64,000 nt of DNA from Erythroxylum novogranatense (GCA_029891385.1 CM057225.1:12189060-12253059), one strand, 5' to 3'. Numbered from the stretch's first letter, positions 35,783 to 48,848 are shown. The notes: a model not told the origin generated them from the letters alone. Numbers and translations are program-made.

Positions 35783-36423
35783 TGTAGCGCCCCCTTATCG
35801 TAGGGTATGCACTGGGACGCCCGTAGGTCATTCCGATACATAACCTACGACGAGGGTGCACTACGATTCAATCAATTCTATAATCCACATGGCATCAATA
35901 TAATAAAACTGAAATATCGAAATTGATAAATTTTTAAACCCAAAAGATTTTCATTTCATAACCTCAAAACAGCATTTACAAGAATATCAGTTTCCACAGT
36001 CTATACATATATTCCAAAAAGTAACTGAGATGAAAGCCTAAGCTAGATCATCCTCATAAACGATCCCAGCTGACCGACCTGTGTGCCATAACTACTCTTG
36101 CCAACGCTCACACGGTAGGAAAAAGTCGAACTCTAGAGCTAGGAGTCTACTATCACTGTCCTTAAAAAAATTGCAATGTTGGGTGAGTTTGCGAACTCAG
36201 CGAGAAACCATCATCGATGGTCCACCCAACTCATGCATATACACATAATTTACGGAAATACATATATCAGCACTTTCAGAAAATCACATACATTCAATTT
36301 CACATTTATAAGACGTTTCGCCTTTCATACGATTCACATTTGATCATTTCATATGAAAAATGCATATGTGACACTTTTCGGTTATTACGTTGTTGTGACC
36401 GTGCGCCTGAGCTCATTTTCGTT

Positions 36424-36527
36424 GAGCCAGTGGCTCTGAATTTCGTTGGGCTTGAAGCCCTAATACATTGAGCCTGAGGCTCTAAAATCGTTGGGCTCGA
36501 GGCCCTGATGCGTTGAGCTTGAAGCTC
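36424..36527. repeat. Row of five 13-bp mini-palindromes
   Basis: GAGCCAGTGGCTC (36424), GGGCTTGAAGCCC (36448), GAGCCTGAGGCTC (36470), GGGCTCGAGGCCC (36493, imperfect) and GAGCTTGAAGCTC (36515) are spaced 22-24 bp apart. Arms change in pairs, so symmetry is kept while sequence varies. The 5' LTR has the diverged counterpart near 49495-49595. Confidence 0.85.
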
Positions 36528-37306
36528 TAAAAATACGGTGGCTGCACCGGTCACAACTGTCAATTATCTGATCATCCCTTTATGCATGAATGCACATGTT
36601 CAATTCACAATAATTGTGTCATAACCTATCACACTATGTCCAATTTCGAATTAAACCAATTAATTTCAATTTTATGCACAATTAACACTTCTATAACAAT
36701 TCCAAATATTTCAGACACCTGTGGTTCGAAATCAATCAAAAGCAAGCACATAGATCCATCCTTAACTCCACATGGCATAGGTGCATAAAATATAACACAT
36801 ACAGGTTGAGAAACCAACTAGGTTACTCACCTCTGAACTTCCGAGCTACTGCCGGGAAGTCTCACCTACGTCGAACGATCGACGCTCCACTTGAGCCTTT
36901 ATAACAATCAAAATATACCAATATTATCAATTGCACAATTTCTAATATTCAATAATGCATATGTAGCGAATGCGATTAGTACAATACATGTTATGACATT
37001 CCTGATCCTATTCCCGAATCTTTCAATTCAATTCTCTTTTCCTCTAAATAATAGCAATTCCTAACACCATAATTCAATTGACTAAGTTCTGAACTCTCTA
37101 AAGTCATACTCCAAGCACAAATCACATTCCCTAATAAATCGCCATCCGATTTCGTGAACCATCGAATTCAATTCCGACTTTCCCTCTAATCAAGTCACAA
37201 TTCTTAATTTCTAATTTCAATCACTTATGAACCAATTCATTAGGAATTAAACCTCAAAATCATCAATCAAAAGAATCTAAATCATTTTCGGCAAAAGGCC
37301 ATCCTT

Positions 37307-37471
37307 GCCGCGGCGTCTCCACAGGCTCGTCACTACGTCTCCATAGTGGCTTGTCACGACGTATAAGTTCACCCGTCGAGACGTCCGGCTCACCGCTCGT
37401 CGCGACGTCTAGGTCGTCGCGGAGAACGCTCGTCGCGACATCTAATTATTTTCACGTCGCGACGTACGAGC
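37307..37471. repeat. CGTCGCGACG palindrome cluster in the 3' LTR
   Basis: Several copies of CTCGTCGCGACGT and near-variants lie in 165 bp of an AT-rich LTR. The 10-bp core CGTCGCGACG is self-complementary. The matching cluster in the 5' LTR is at 50375-50507, where more copies are perfect. Confidence 0.9.
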
Positions 37472-38598
37472 TCTGGTTCGTCTTCTTCGATTCTCCTTTT
37501 TCATTTCTCTCTCTAAATTACATCCATAACTCAACTTTTCTCTTTAAAAACACTCTAAAACAACTCAATATACTCTAAACTACTAACCCTTAACCTCAAA
37601 TCCATCTAAAATCAATCATCCCTCAATTACCCAAATCAAAATCAAGCAACATCATCAAAATATATCATCCGAAACTTCTAAATTCATAAACATTTAATAA
37701 CTTAATTCAATGATCAAATCAAACAACTTAAGACATGAAGAAATAGTAACTTATTTGATTCAAGTCTTCAAATCTTCTCAAATCACCAAGAAACTCCAAT
37801 CTCCAAGCTTAAACACACCCACGGTTTTCACCTCTAATAACACCAAACATTTTCTTCTCTAATAACAAGCTTAGAGGATGGATTAAAGGTGAAGAATGGA
37901 ACAATCAGCAAGAAGGAAATGGAAGGAATTGGTAAGGAGTGATCCACGAAGAAGAAAGAAAAAGAAATGCAAATTTTCTTTAAGAAGAGAGCAAGCAATC
38001 GAGGAGAACAAATTCAAAGGTAAGGGTTTATAAACTTAAGACTTAAGGCTAGGGCATGTTTGGCAATTCATTTGCCACATGCCCAGATCTTAGGGTCTAA
38101 CAATCCAATTCTTATTCTAATTTCTCCCAATTTTGCAATGACTATGAATCATAAATCCTAAAATCATAACTCAAATTATCTCATGCCAATTGTCAATCAA
38201 TTTCGGAACCGGAATCCAATTTATCAGTCATTAAACCATTTTTCTGGTCCGGACCCATTACTTTTAAAAAAATTCCTGAAAAATTCCTATAAATCCTCAA
38301 AATTAGGAAACACATAATCCTATACTCAAATTCCAATTTTCAAACCCCTAAATTCAATTTTCATTCCAATTCTATAATCAAAACCTAATCTGCACAATTA
38401 TCACCTGATTTTCCAATTTACACAATTATATCGGGAATATGTCATACATGTATGTACACTCATATGCTGGTGCAATAACAGTCATTTATCAATAATGGAA
38501 GAGGCTAAATGCATGTGCCAATTCAAATTATGCATGCACCCGATCCTAATCCATCCGAATTACTAATATGCCCTTCATATTGATAACGGGATGTTACA

Positions 38599-38613
38599 AT
38601 TCTCCCCTCCTAA
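38599..38613 (-). other. Polypurine tract of the Tekay/Del element
   Basis: On the minus strand TTAGGAGGGGAGAAT precedes the 3' LTR start TGTAACATCCCG directly. Confidence 0.85.
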
Positions 38614-38636
38614 TAAAAATTTTGTCCCAAAGTTTC

Positions 38637-40940
38637 TTACCTGACTGATCGAACAAGTGAGCAAAGGACTTTCACCAATGGAATCACCCTGCTCCTCAAC
38701 TGCTTAACCCGCGATTCGATAATCCGTACCGGCTCCTCTACATAACTCAAATCACTGGCTATCTCAATCTCTTGAGCCGGAATCACATGGGTCGGGTCTG
38801 ATCGATATCTCCGGAACATACTCACATGAAAGACGTCATGCAACTGCGACATCTCACTCGGCAAAGCTAATCCATAAGCCAATGGTCCTATCCTCTCTAG
38901 GATCTCATAAGGACTAATATACCGAGGACTCAACTTGCCCTTCTGGCCAAATCTTAGAACTCCTCTCCAAGGCGACACTCGGAGGAACACTCTATCTCCC
39001 ACACTGTACTCCATCTCTCTCTGATGCTGATCCACATAGCTCTTCTGCCTATCCTGAGCCGCCTTAATGTGACTCCGAATCAGCTGTACCTTATCCACAG
39101 TATCCTGAATCAACTCGGGACCCTCAAGCATCCCTATACCCTCTTCATCCCAATAAAGAGGCGATCTACACCACCTCCCATACAACGCCTTATACGGTGC
39201 CATCCCAATACTGCTCTGGTACTGATTATTATAAGCAAACTCAACCAAAGCTAAATACTGATCCCATGCACCTCGGAACTCCAATACACAAGCTCGCAAC
39301 ATATCCTCAACAGTCTTAATCGTCCTCTCACTCTGCCCATCTGTCTGAGGATGAAATGTTGTGCTGAAGTTCAATCTCGTACCTAAAGCCGACTGTAAAC
39401 TCCTCCAAAATCTAGAAGTAAATCTGGGATCCCTGTCAGAGACTATAGACACTGGGACCCCATGCAATCACACAATCTTTGCCACATACTTCTGGGCCAA
39501 CTGATCGAGAGTATTGTTCTCTCTCACTGGCAAGAAGTGAGCCGATTTAGTCAACCGGTCCACTATGACCTAGATCGCATCATGCTGCCTCGGCGTCCTA
39601 GGCAACCCCATGATGAAATCCATCGAAATTCGCTTCCATTTCCACTCCAGAGTGGGCAACGAATGTAGCTTACCCATTGGAGCTTGGTGCTCAGCCTTAA
39701 CCTGCTGGCACGTCAGACACCGAGAAACAAACTCTGCCACCTGTCTCTTCATGCCTGGCCACCAGAAATGCAACTTAAGAGTGCGATACATCTTGGTAGT
39801 ACCAGGATGCATAGCATAGGCAGCAAAATGCGCCTCTTCCAAAATCTGGCGCCTCAAACCATCAACATCTGGAACACACAACCTCTGACCCATCCAAAGA
39901 GTCCCATCTCTCAACTCAAAATCAGAATCTACATCAGATCTCACTCTCTCCATCAGTCGCACTAACACAGGATCCTGATCCTGAACCCTCCTGATCCGGT
40001 CATGCAACATTAGCCTAAGCCTCAAAGTAGCAATCAGAGCTCCATCCTGACCCAAATCCATCTGCACATTCAGAGCTCTCAACTGAATCAAGCTAGGCAA
40101 TCTCCCAATCTGAATCTGAACTGCACTGATATGAGATCTCCTACTCAAAGCATCTGCCACCACATTAGCCTTCCCTGGATGATACTCAATCGTGTAGTCA
40201 TAATCCTTAAGCAACTCTATCCATCTCCTCTGTCTCAGATTCAACTCTCGCTGACTCAGCAAATACCTCAAACTCTTATGATCAGTGAAGATCTGGAACG
40301 TCTCACCATACAAATAATGTATCCAGATCTTCAGGGCAAAAACCACTGCTGCTAACTCCAAATCATGCACGGGATAATTCACCTCATGAGACCTCAATTG
40401 TCTTGAGGCATAAGCTATCACTCTCCCATGCTACATCAAGACATACCCTAAACCCTACTGCGAAGCATCACTAAACACCTCAAAGCCTCCAGCTCCAGAT
40501 GGCAAAGCTAACACTGGTGCCGTAGTCAACCGATGTTTCAGCTCCTCGAAACTCCTCTGACACTCATCAGTGCATCTGAAAGCCATATTCTTCCTCAGAA
40601 GTTTTGTCAAAGGGGCTGAGATCACTGAAAACCCCTCGACAAACCTCCGGTAATAGCCTGCTAATCCGAAAAAACTCCGCACCTCAAACACATTCCTCGG
40701 GGTCTCCCAACTCCTTACTGTCTCAATTTTGTGAGGATCCACCTAGATACCCTCAACAGACACTATGTGCCCTAGAAACACCACCTCATCCAGCCAAAAT
40801 TCACACTTGCTGAATTTGGCATACAACTGCTTATCTCTCATAATCTGCAAAACTGTCCTCAGATGCTCCGCATGCTCTTGTCTATCTCTCGAATACACCA
40901 GAATATCATCAATAAATACAATCACGAACTGATCCAGGTA
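38637..40940 (-). pseudogene. Tekay/Del pol: reverse transcriptase C-terminus, RNase H, integrase, damaged chromodomain
   Basis: Minus-strand reading starts with [18 protein letters not shown] (the FIDD catalytic motif, 40938-40885), then [14 protein letters not shown], the RNase H core with [11 protein letters not shown] and ALSRRSH, then integrase with [29 protein letters not shown] and QSERTIKT, which include its two Asp residues and the Glu. The tail reads [21 protein letters not shown], the entry into a chromodomain. There the expected hydrophobic and acidic core is missing: another frame continues [13 protein letters not shown] to the end, so a short deletion with frameshift removed the histone-binding part. 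Stops lie near 39570, 39466, 40440 and 40743. The fragment continues the frame of 46573-47580 across the nested LTR. Confidence 0.9.
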
Positions 40941-40945
40941 GGGCT

Positions 40946-43900
40946 TGTTGGATCTCGTTTCCGAAATCCAACTACTCATACAGATTCCCTCATACGTACG
41001 CATGATTCCTTATAAACTCTTCTTGCTCTGATACCATAAATGTTGGATCCCGTTTCTGGGTATTCAACCTCTTACGAAAAACCAAACTAAACCAGAGCAT
41101 ATCCGTTGGATCCCGAATCCGAACCCAACTATTTAATCCGAAACTCTCATACTTAACTGGAAAATGAAACGAAGAATGTAAACAAAAGCACAATTTCTTT
41201 TCAAATTCGTAAACGGAAACAAAACGGAAGCAAGTCGAAACAAACGCTTTGATCTGAATGTAAACAATTGCACATTGAAGGCTCTAATCGAAGCAAAACG
41301 AACCGAGAGGCTTAAGCGAAGCAAACGAACAAATGGTTCAAACGAACTTGAGGACAAAATTCACAATACTCAACTTAATCTGAAAATTTTACATTTTTGG
41401 GAGAGAGGTAGAAAACTTGTTGAGAAAGCAATGGTTCAAAATCAGGTGAATCGGAAGCCAAACGAGAAAGTTATAAGAGAAAATGCATAACTTTTTGCTT
41501 AGAATTTGAATTAAAACCAACTTTGCATTTTTATAACCTTTCACCCCTAAATCCGAATTTTGAAGATTTAGTGCCTATCGAAACATAAACGGAAACTCTA
41601 TAACTCACTAGAATGATTTAAAAACAAATTCATCCATTAGGGAGGTCATGAGTTGTAGCAAAATTTCAACCTAACGAAAAACCAAAAGAATAGTATTTTG
41701 ACCAAATGAATAGTAAAAAGTCAACTTTCGACTCTCATAACTTTTTACTCCTAACTCCGAACAAGAAAATCATACCTTTATAGAAAGATAAAAGACCTCT
41801 ACATCTTTCATGAAGGATGGAAAACCGATTCAATCATTAGAGGGGAAAACACACTGAAAGATTCAGCCCAAATAGAAAATCAATGGAACAGTAAATTTTG
41901 CAGAATGAACAGTAACAGCAATCTTCAAATGCTCATAACTTCTTACTCCCATATTCAAACATTGCAAATCATACATCAAATTATAAGAGGAAAAGATAAA
42001 CTACATTTTCTATGAAGAAAGCAAAACTTGAAACTGTCTCTAAGAAGGTGAAAAACGCCTCTAAAGATTCTGCAAAAATGCAGAATGAACAGTACCCGAA
42101 TATAGAAATCTGAAAATTTTCAAACCCTATAACTTCTTCATTTTAAGTCCGAAAATAATCCATTTTATACCGTTTTCAAGATCTTAACATGCTCTACATT
42201 TTTCTAGAAGACTTCTAAAGTGAATTCCCTCACTAAGAGGGTCTAAACCTTAAGCAAAGTTGCTGCCCAAATTTAGGAAAATTTGGACAGCATCTCCCCT
42301 AAAAATGCTCTAGCCAAATCCTAAATCTAAACCATCCAAGCTCCAAACCTGCACAAAACCACTTCAATCTTCCAATTTCTCACAATAACCAACTCCAATC
42401 ATCCCAATAGCAACTCAAATGGCAGCAACCACAATCTTAGAATTCTATTCATTTCCAATTTCTCAATTATACATTCTTAGGAAACTTTTACACTACACTA
42501 TACATTTGAAACTTCAAAACCTTACTAATTACATGGACATAAATCAATACAAAGCTTGAAGGGCATTTTAGCCTAAGTACATCCAATTCTCAAAAGACAA
42601 AATGCAGATACATCATCGGTCTCAAAATGTTAACTAATGACTTCTAACATATGACTTCTCTCATAACACATTGCATCGGAGTTGCCTCAATCCCGATGCC
42701 GGACTCGCTTTCGCTCAAAACTTGTGGAGGGAGGAAGGGGGTGAGCACGACGGCTCCGTGGGTAACAATTTAATATTCAAGCATAAGTATACAAAATTGT
42801 CTTAAATAATTATTGTCAAAACTATCTTTATCGAAAATAGCTTCCAATAACAAAACATTTACAAAGTTAACATTTATAACACAAAAGCACATAGTCACAT
42901 ATCCAAGGGTTTGATGTTGGACCCCACACCCCACCAGAGGTGTTTGCGAGTTATATCATGGCGTGTGTTTCATGGGTTATACCGCTGCATCCAACACAAA
43001 GCACATAACACAATAACTGGTTTGAGTAGGTCGTGAATGTAGGGGAGTCCAAATTGAGCTCTAAGCCGCTTCTTGGGCAGCCGGAGAAGGCTTTTAACAC
43101 GAGACCAAAGGTAATCGACTCAAATTAAGGGACCTAACCCAAACCCATATAACACATATCACATACATGCATATTACAATTCTCCATATATTTGTCATCG
43201 GACAAGCAAAATGTAATCACATACTCAAGTCTTTTTCACCTTCAATCAATGTTCCAATGTTCCAAAATCACATTTACAAATGATCATGCATTTCATCGCA
43301 ACTAATCATATAAGGCACCGAATACAAATTCAAACCTTCACAAATAATAATGCATTTCCACACTTGGCAAGTTATCGGAAAACATTTAGCAATATTAATT
43401 TCATAACAATTCAGTAATCTTACAACTCAAACATTAAATAGTCACCCACCTCAAATCCTTAAGCTTCGAAATTGATCACATTGTCCTTCTTTCATCTCCA
43501 AATGCCTTAATCAAAGCATAAAAGTCCCAATTAATAAAAGATCAAATGCTGAAAATTTTCCAAGCATATTAAAACTTGACTTTAAGCTAACTTAATCTTT
43601 CCTACACCTTTCCTAAGCTATACCAACCATAACTTCTCTCAATTTAATCCATTATTTTCAAAAATCCTAAACCCGAGGGCCATCCACACATGCTGAAATT
43701 TTCCCAAATTTCCATTACTCGTCTTCTTTCCTTTCTTTTCTACACAAATCAGTCTCTAACCACACTAAAACTTCATCAAGCATACAAAGTCTAATTAACC
43801 AAGGATAGCCAATGCTGGATTTTTTTTTTCAAGAATGTAAAACTTGGATTTAAACTTACATTATTTCACTTATACTTTATCTACACCATTCGCATCAAAA

Positions 43901-46567
43901 CCTAGATCAATAGCCAACAAAAATTCGAAACTCTTCATGCCTATATGAAACTCACAAAATCAGATTTTTTTTTGGTTTTTTTTTTGTTTTCATGAAAATG
44001 TTACCTCTTTTCTTTCTTTTCCTTTTATTTTCATTTCATTCACTAACTTAATGCTTAAGTGGGCTTAAGCCCAAGCTTCCTTCTCCTCCAACTTAAGGTT
44101 TTGTCTTTTAATCACTTAACTTTCCTTTACAAGCTACCAATTTATACTTAGCCCACTTTAATAACCCAAGGCCTTAAAAACACATATATATGCTTCCTAA
44201 TCCTCATTCATTCTTATTCATATCTTAACATATAAAGATGGCAAGGCCCATTTAATTTAACTCTAAACTACAAAGCCCAATTGCTTTCATTCTTTTTCCT
44301 TCACCAATCATTCATTCAAACCACCATGATAACATAAACCATGAATTAACAAACATAAACTATGCTGGAATTTTTTCAAGGCTTGGAAAACTTGAATTTC
44401 AAACAACCTAACCTTACCCAAACCTTATCTAAGAAATTTGTATCAAACTCATCCAAAATTCAAATTCCTCTAGCCTTTAAGAACCCAACTAAAATTAGAA
44501 TTTAAACTTAACTTCCATAATTCTTAAACCATTTCCTTTCTTATTCTTTCTTAACAAACTCTTCACACCATCCTTTAAAGCAAGAAAGACAACAAATCCT
44601 AACTAGAAAACCTTCAAATTTCAAATCTCTTCTCCCAAGCAAGAGAACCACAACACCCAACTCTTTTCTTTTGAATTTTCGTGACCTTTTCTACAAGACT
44701 TAAGGAAGAAAGAAAGAAAAAGTGAAAACCTACCTCTCTTCTTCTCCTAGCTTGGTCGAAATCACCATCTTGCTATTCTCTTCTTTAAAGTTTCAAAGTT
44801 TTGGTTATGTTCTAGAAAGGCTTATGAAATGAGGCTTTCACTTATAACCTAAAGCTAATAACTACACCTCACCCAAGCCTCATGTTCTAGGATTTTCGTC
44901 CCTTATCTAACCCATAATGACTCCTTCATGCTTTTTCTTTACTTTTTAATGTTCTCTCCTTTAACTTAACATTTCATGGGCTGAAAATTGTGGGCTCTTC
45001 CTTTATTCTCATTAGTCTTCTCCTACAAGACTTGTCTTGCCTTTTATTTCATTATAAGACTTAAGTCCACAAGCCCAAATTCCTATTCTAACTTAAACCT
45101 AAGCTAACATTTCATGGGCCTCCCTCAATTCCTTCCTTCTTGCTCTCTTAATTTCCCAAAATCGCCCCTGCAGGAACTTAAAAAACTGACCACTTGTGTC
45201 CTGTTTTCAAGTATCTAAACGAAATAATTTGGACAAATTTTCTTCTGAAGAATTGTTCCTCTCAATCTTACAAATCCAACGCCACTAACGGCACTCAATT
45301 TGGATCTAAAAGAAGAAGTTATAGCCGAAATACTATCGGACCTTCATAAAATCCGAGACTAAACATTACGCGAATTTAATTCCAAAAATTAACAATCTTA
45401 GGGATGGAATTAAATTTCGATCCCTTCACATGATTTGTAGCCCCATATCTTAACCTTATTTTCCCTCAAGAATCAACTCAATCGGAGTTGTACAGCTCCC
45501 GAAAATCGCAAAATACTGAACCATGTTCAGAAAATTATCCAACTTATAACCTATAACCAAATCTCCTACTTTGGTTCAATCAATCTCTTTCCATTTAATC
45601 TCCTAAAATCATAATTCTTCATAAAATGAACGAATTGTCTTAGGAATCCAACGCTTCAAAATCAAGTCAATCGGATGTCGGATTTAAAGATTTATAACAA
45701 AAGATTGCAAAAGGGTCGGAGTTCAAGCAAAATTTTCAAAACCTTAAATACCCACTTATAACTGAATTTTTTCAAAAATCATATCTCTTAATTCCGAACT
45801 CGGAATTTGACGAATTTGATGTCTATGGAAAGGTAAAAGGAAGCTCTAAAACTTCCCTGAAGAACAGAAAAATCCAATTGGCTTCCAAGGAAGTCAGATT
45901 TCCACTCAAAGATTATGTCTTAATCAGCTTTTCCTAAACAACTTCCAATTTTTAATCGCTCATAACTCCTTGCCCCGATCTCGAAAAGTTACATACTTTG
46001 TGGCGTCGGAAAGATTGAAATACAAGCTCCAACTTTCATTAAGACCACTTATTCCAATTCAGACTAAATCGATACGACGAGTGGCCTCGAAGTATAGCAC
46101 ATGCAAATATACACTTAGGTTATTTATACAAAACAAAGCTAGATCACTTAACTTTGGAAAATCATAACTCTTAATCCCGACATCGAAAAATAGCAAACTT
46201 TATGGCCACAGAAAACTCTCAACAAACACTACAAATTTCATGTAGATCATTTTATCAAATTTTGCCTAGATCAAAAGTCAACTGTCAACCCCAAAAGTCA
46301 AACTTTCTAAATTCTTCAGATTTTCACACTTTTTCTTTTTAATTCTTTCTATTTAACTCCATTTCAATCAACTCATCCACTTTCCTCTTATAATCCATAT
46401 AAGTTCACTCAAATATCAAAGTCCTCAAAATTAAACAATTCATTTCTCATAAATTTTTTCTTAACTTCATCAAATTTCCTTAAATTCATTCTCATTCTCA
46501 CCAATTCTTTCTCATTTTAAATTTATTTTAATATTTCTAATTTTTATCAAAAGTTCGGGGTCCAACA
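40946..46567 (-). repeat. Very long LTR with primer-binding site and small 3' remnant, nested in the Tekay/Del reverse transcriptase
   Basis: The perfect 5-bp duplication GGGCT (40941-40945 and 46568-46572) bounds the insertion. On the minus strand a 5.5 kb LTR runs 46567 to 41040 (TGTTGGACCCCG to CGGGATCCAACA), followed at once by an initiator-Met-type primer-binding site (TGGTATCAGAGCAAG, 41034-41020), about 55 internal bases, and the last part of a second LTR ending CCAACA at 40946. So nearly the entire internal region and most of the 3' LTR were lost. It is the same family as the 7548-11977 solo LTR: the ends and the last ~450 bases on the plus strand match. It holds many copies of the ~85-bp module. 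No gene was recognised in the entire stretch. Confidence 0.8.
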
Positions 46568-46572
46568 GGGCT

Positions 46573-47600
46573 GAAAGACCTTATTCATCAAGGCCATGAA
46601 GGCTACCGGGGCATTAGTCAACCTGAACAACATCACTAAGAACTCGAAATGCCCATACCTGCTCCTGAAACACTCTTAGGCACATCGACCTCTGCTATCC
46701 TCAACTGATAATACCCCGATCTCATATCCAACTTAGTAAACACCTGAGCTCCCTGCAACTGATCAAATAAATCATCGATCTTAGGCAGTGGATATTTATT
46801 CTTGATTGTTACCCGATTCAACTGCCTATAATCGATGCATAACCTCAAAGTCCCGTCCTTTTTCTTCACAAACAACACTGGAGCTCCCCACGGCGAAACA
46901 CTAGGCCTGATAAACCCCTTGTCTAGAAGCTCCTGCAACTGAGCCTTAAGCTCCCTCAGCTCCACCAGTGCCATCCTATATGGAGGTATAGATATAGGAG
47001 CGGTACCTGAAACGAGGTCAATCGAGAACTCCGCTTCCCGATCCGACGGTAAGCCCGGTAACTCATCGGGAAACACATCTGAAAATTTCCTGATCACGGG
47101 AACATCCTGCAACCTCTGCTCGACTCTAGAATCAACCATATGAGCCAGATAGGCCTCACAACCTCCCTGCATCAACCTCAAGGTACTCAGAAAAGAAATC
47201 ATCCTGGCTGGCACTGCCTGACTAACACCTCGAAAAACTGCTCTAGGCTGACTAGGAGACGCCAACATGACCTCCTTGGTATACCAGTCCATAACAGCCC
47301 TATGGGTAGTGAGCCAGTCCATCCCCAGAATCAAATCAATCTCTCTCAACGGCAAAACTATCAGGTCTGCACTCAACACTGCTTGATCTATCTGGATCGA
47401 GCATCCCTTGCAGACCTCTCCTAAAACAGTAGTACTACCTAGAGGTGTACTCACCTCTAGCCCATACTGCAACATCTTCCTATCCCCATGCAATCTACAA
47501 GCTACATGCAGTGAAACGAAAGAATGCGTGGAACCTGGGTCTATCAATGCATAAACCTCAAAGTCGGAAATCAAAAGCATACTCGCAACAACATTCGAAG
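46573..47600 (-). pseudogene. Tekay/Del protease and reverse transcriptase N-terminus
   Basis: The minus-strand frame (47580-46636) reads [14 protein letters not shown], the aspartic protease loop with DPGS in place of DTGS/DSGS, then LILGMDWL, then the reverse transcriptase: [59 protein letters not shown] and [16 protein letters not shown] frameshift near 46675 shifts the following YGHFEFLVM and TNAPVAF stretch. The reading stops at the nested LTR and resumes at 40940. Confidence 0.9.
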
Positions 47601-47747
47601 AATCCTGGGCCTCCTATCTAGTCATGGCGTAGACCCTGGCCTGGGACTGTGGTCGGTTGCCACGACTCTCGGTCCCCATAAAGAATCTCCAGCTCTACCT
47701 CGGGCGCTGCCTCGGCCTCTAAATCCAGGTCCACCACTGCGACTCTG

Positions 47748-48773
47748 TTATACTATCGTGCTACTACCAGCTCTCCCACTCGTAGCAGACTGAACTCCCA
47801 AAATCATAGGGCAATTCCTAATCATATGATCCATGGGGCCGCATGTCAAACAGGCTCCAGTCACTCGCCAACACTCACCACTGTGCTTCTTATCACAATG
47901 CACACAAACAGGAAGCCCCTGACCTGATCCTCTACCACTACTACTACCAGACTGCCCAAATCTCCCCCTCTGAACAAAACCAGACTGTCTAGATCCTCCT
48001 AAAGACCTGAAGGTCCTGCTCTGACGCATGATAAAGCTCCTACCAGAGCTGCCCTGACTATCACTAGACCTCTTACTCCTGGATCCCTGACCAGTCTCAG
48101 CCTGACTTTGCCTCAGAAGCTGCTCAATCCGCACTGCAACAGCTCTCAACTCGATAAAGGTGCCCATGTCAGACCGGGCTAACTTGGTACGAATCTCCAG
48201 ATTAAGCCCTCCCTCAAATCTCTGGCACCTATCGGCCTCTGTAGCAATCAAAATAGAGGCGTATCCCATCAGCTCATTAAACCGCACCTCATACTCGGCC
48301 ATAAACATCTGATCCTGTCTTAACTCCAGAAACTCCTGCATCTTCATCTCCAAATAGACCTTGGGCATATAATTATCCCAAAAGGCTCTCAAGAAATCAT
48401 CCCATGTCAGAATACAGGGTCTGGTGGAACTGCCCGGGATAGTCTTCCACCATTAATATGCTGGACCCTGAAGCAAAGAGACCGCATAATCAAAGCGCTC
48501 ATCAGAGTCGCAGTCCATCTGATCTAGGACTCTCTCAGTCCTCTCCAGCCATCCCTCAGCTTCAGCAGGGTCTGTGCTGCCATAAAATTCTACAACTCTC
48601 TGCTTGCGCAATCGATCATTCCTCCTTTCCCTCCTCATGGGGACTCTAGGAGGCTGCTCCTCAAATAGAGGCAATGAAGACTCCCTACTAGCTCCGACTG
48701 ATCCATGGTCAGCTGGTTGATCTACCTGATCACCAAGGACGGATGACCTACAACAAACAAGAACTCTTATCAA
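47748..48773 (-). pseudogene. Tekay/Del gag with zinc knuckle
   Basis: Two open pieces in one frame (48773-48453 and 48392-47748) form gag. The first reads RVVEFYGSTDPAEAEGWLERTERVLDQM, the gag core start; a TAA near 48453 follows AY, where tryptophans come next. The second holds the core (FWDNYMPKVYLEMKMQEFLEL), a Ser/Gly/Arg-rich linker and the zinc knuckle CLTCGPMDHMIRNC with the CX2CX4HX4C spacing for binding RNA. No good ATG is seen at the expected N-terminus, so the start is uncertain. Gag packages the element RNA. Confidence 0.85.
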
Positions 48774-48832
48774 TTTATGCTTTTCTTACTAAAATTCAAG
48801 CCTAAAATATACTATGCCCAAAAGATGTCAAA

Positions 48833-48848
48833 CCATGATCTGATACCA
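48833..48848 (-). other. Primer-binding site of the Tekay/Del element
   Basis: On the minus strand TGGTATCAGATCATGG follows the 5' LTR after a few bases. It matches the 3' end of initiator methionine tRNA (TGGTATCAGAGC) except near its end. Confidence 0.85.

Larger units (their letters stand above)
35783..38598 (-). repeat. 3' LTR of the Tekay/Del element
   Basis: This 2816-bp LTR on the plus strand begins TGTAGCGCCCCC and ends GGGATGTTACA; on the minus strand it starts TGTAACATCCCG. It holds the mini-palindrome array (36424-36527) and the CpG-rich palindrome cluster (37307-37471). It matches the 5' LTR almost throughout. Confidence 0.95.
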
